From Imperialibacter sp. EC-SDR9 (GTDB lineage: Bacteria; Bacteroidota; Bacteroidia; Cytophagales; Cyclobacteriaceae): DNA of 64,000 nucleotides. The position numbers and the translations under genes were made by a program. Location: contig NZ_LR701597.1 in the NCBI RefSeq assembly GCF_902498805.1, positions 16,164 to 80,163 on the forward strand. Direction: 5' to 3'. Every line of letters starts with the position of its first letter. The first letter of the stretch is position 1. This document shows positions 63,824-64,000 of this stretch, piece by piece. The notes beneath the pieces are model-generated. The model saw only the letters and a program-made list of their open reading frames with translations, had not been told where the DNA came from and did no database searches.

Positions 63824-64000
63824 TTAGGACGGAGCAAAAGGCCAGTTGAAATTTTGGGACTCTGTCCAGATTCCTTCAATCCATTTTCTTCGTTTCATTG
63901 CCAGAGAAAGGTTGAGTATTTTCTGACTGCCGGATTTGGTTATATAGCCCCCAATAGCAAAGATTTTATACCTGAGTGTTTTGAGTTGATGGAGCTTGTC
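63824..64000 (-). CDS. C-terminal end of probable transposase, cut by window edge
   Basis: The frame is open from the right edge to a TAA at 63824-63826, giving 58 residues: DKLHQLKTLRYKIFAIGGYITKSG...LNLSLAMKRRKWIEGIW...FNWPFAPS. The basic 'LNLSLAMKRRKWIEGIW' pattern resembles the C-terminus of DDE transposases (IS4/IS1380-like) common in Bacteroidota. Only 20 bp separate it from clpP, leaving little room for a terminal inverted repeat. The family is a judgement by eye. Confidence 0.55.
   Translation of the reverse strand, partial: DKLHQLKTLRYKIFAIGGYITKSGSQKILNLSLAMKRRKWIEGIWTESQNFNWPFAPS

Noticed and set aside
1..64000. Search for tRNA, rRNA, CRISPR and phage genes
   Set aside because: No cloverleaf, rRNA-like stretch, regular spacer array or phage structural gene was seen by eye. 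A covariance-model scan would be decisive.

Overview
The window looks like a chromosomal segment of a free-living, probably aquatic member of the Bacteroidota, most likely order Cytophagales. The signs are a SusC/SusD pair, many lipoproteins with short lipoboxes, families largely confined to this phylum (DUF2911, DUF3127, DUF5916, DUF6588, DUF6807, head-GIN, SprB-type repeats), TTG-N18/19-TAnnTTT promoter-like sequences and few strong Shine-Dalgarno sites. The genus cannot be named from sequence alone. I saw no rRNA, tRNA, CRISPR array or prophage. The only mobile-element trace is the C-terminal end of a probable transposase at the right edge.

Region 1 (1-27.4 kb) is an alpha-glucan (starch/maltodextrin) utilisation locus. 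Read leftward from 21.5 kb it has a class II fructose-bisphosphate aldolase and two lipoprotein GH13 amylases in a tight operon. These are followed by a PA14/DUF1080-like lipoprotein, a sorbosone-dehydrogenase-like protein fused to a blue-copper domain, a SusC/SusD pair, and two paralogous giant FG-GAP/ASPIC-UnbV lipoproteins separated by a small lipoprotein. Read rightward from 21.7 kb it has a LacI-type regulator, an MFS sugar transporter and a DPE2-like 4-alpha-glucanotransferase with two CBM20 domains. Two near-perfect LacI-type operators centred 41 bp apart lie upstream of susC. The inferred flow is surface binding and cutting by SusD and the amylases, outer-membrane import by SusC, inner-membrane import by the MFS protein, cytoplasmic conversion by the glucanotransferase, and glycolysis (aldolase here, a ROK glucokinase at 48-49 kb).

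Region 2 (27.4-29.5 kb) holds a 52-residue secreted-looking, Gly-rich peptide gene divergent from a 506-residue TPR-like protein. The peptide gene is closed by a perfect 16-bp inverted repeat. This is the best candidate for an undescribed system (peptide plus TPR receptor).

Region 3 (29.5-50.6 kb) is mixed core and conserved-hypothetical content: DoxX-like and NagX-like membrane proteins, DUF6588, a GH63-like glucosidase with an unknown partner, a GreA-like protein, a head-GIN lipoprotein, DUF2911, an FKBP isomerase, DUF5916, a DEAD-box helicase convergent with an SSB-tailed DUF3127 protein, a degenerate ArsC-like protein, a 49-residue membrane peptide, DUF2452, a SprB-repeat/CX4CH protein, deoxynucleoside kinase, ROK glucokinase and a YheT-type hydrolase.

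Region 4 (50.6-64 kb) has secreted or Tat-exported sugar-metabolism proteins (TIM-barrel isomerase, two Gfo/Idh/MocA oxidoreductases, DUF6807, aldo-keto reductase, CBM9 protein), gamma-glutamyltransferase, a PadR regulator with an FtsX-type permease, and ClpP. Its intergenic DNA is rich in palindromes and short dispersed repeats.
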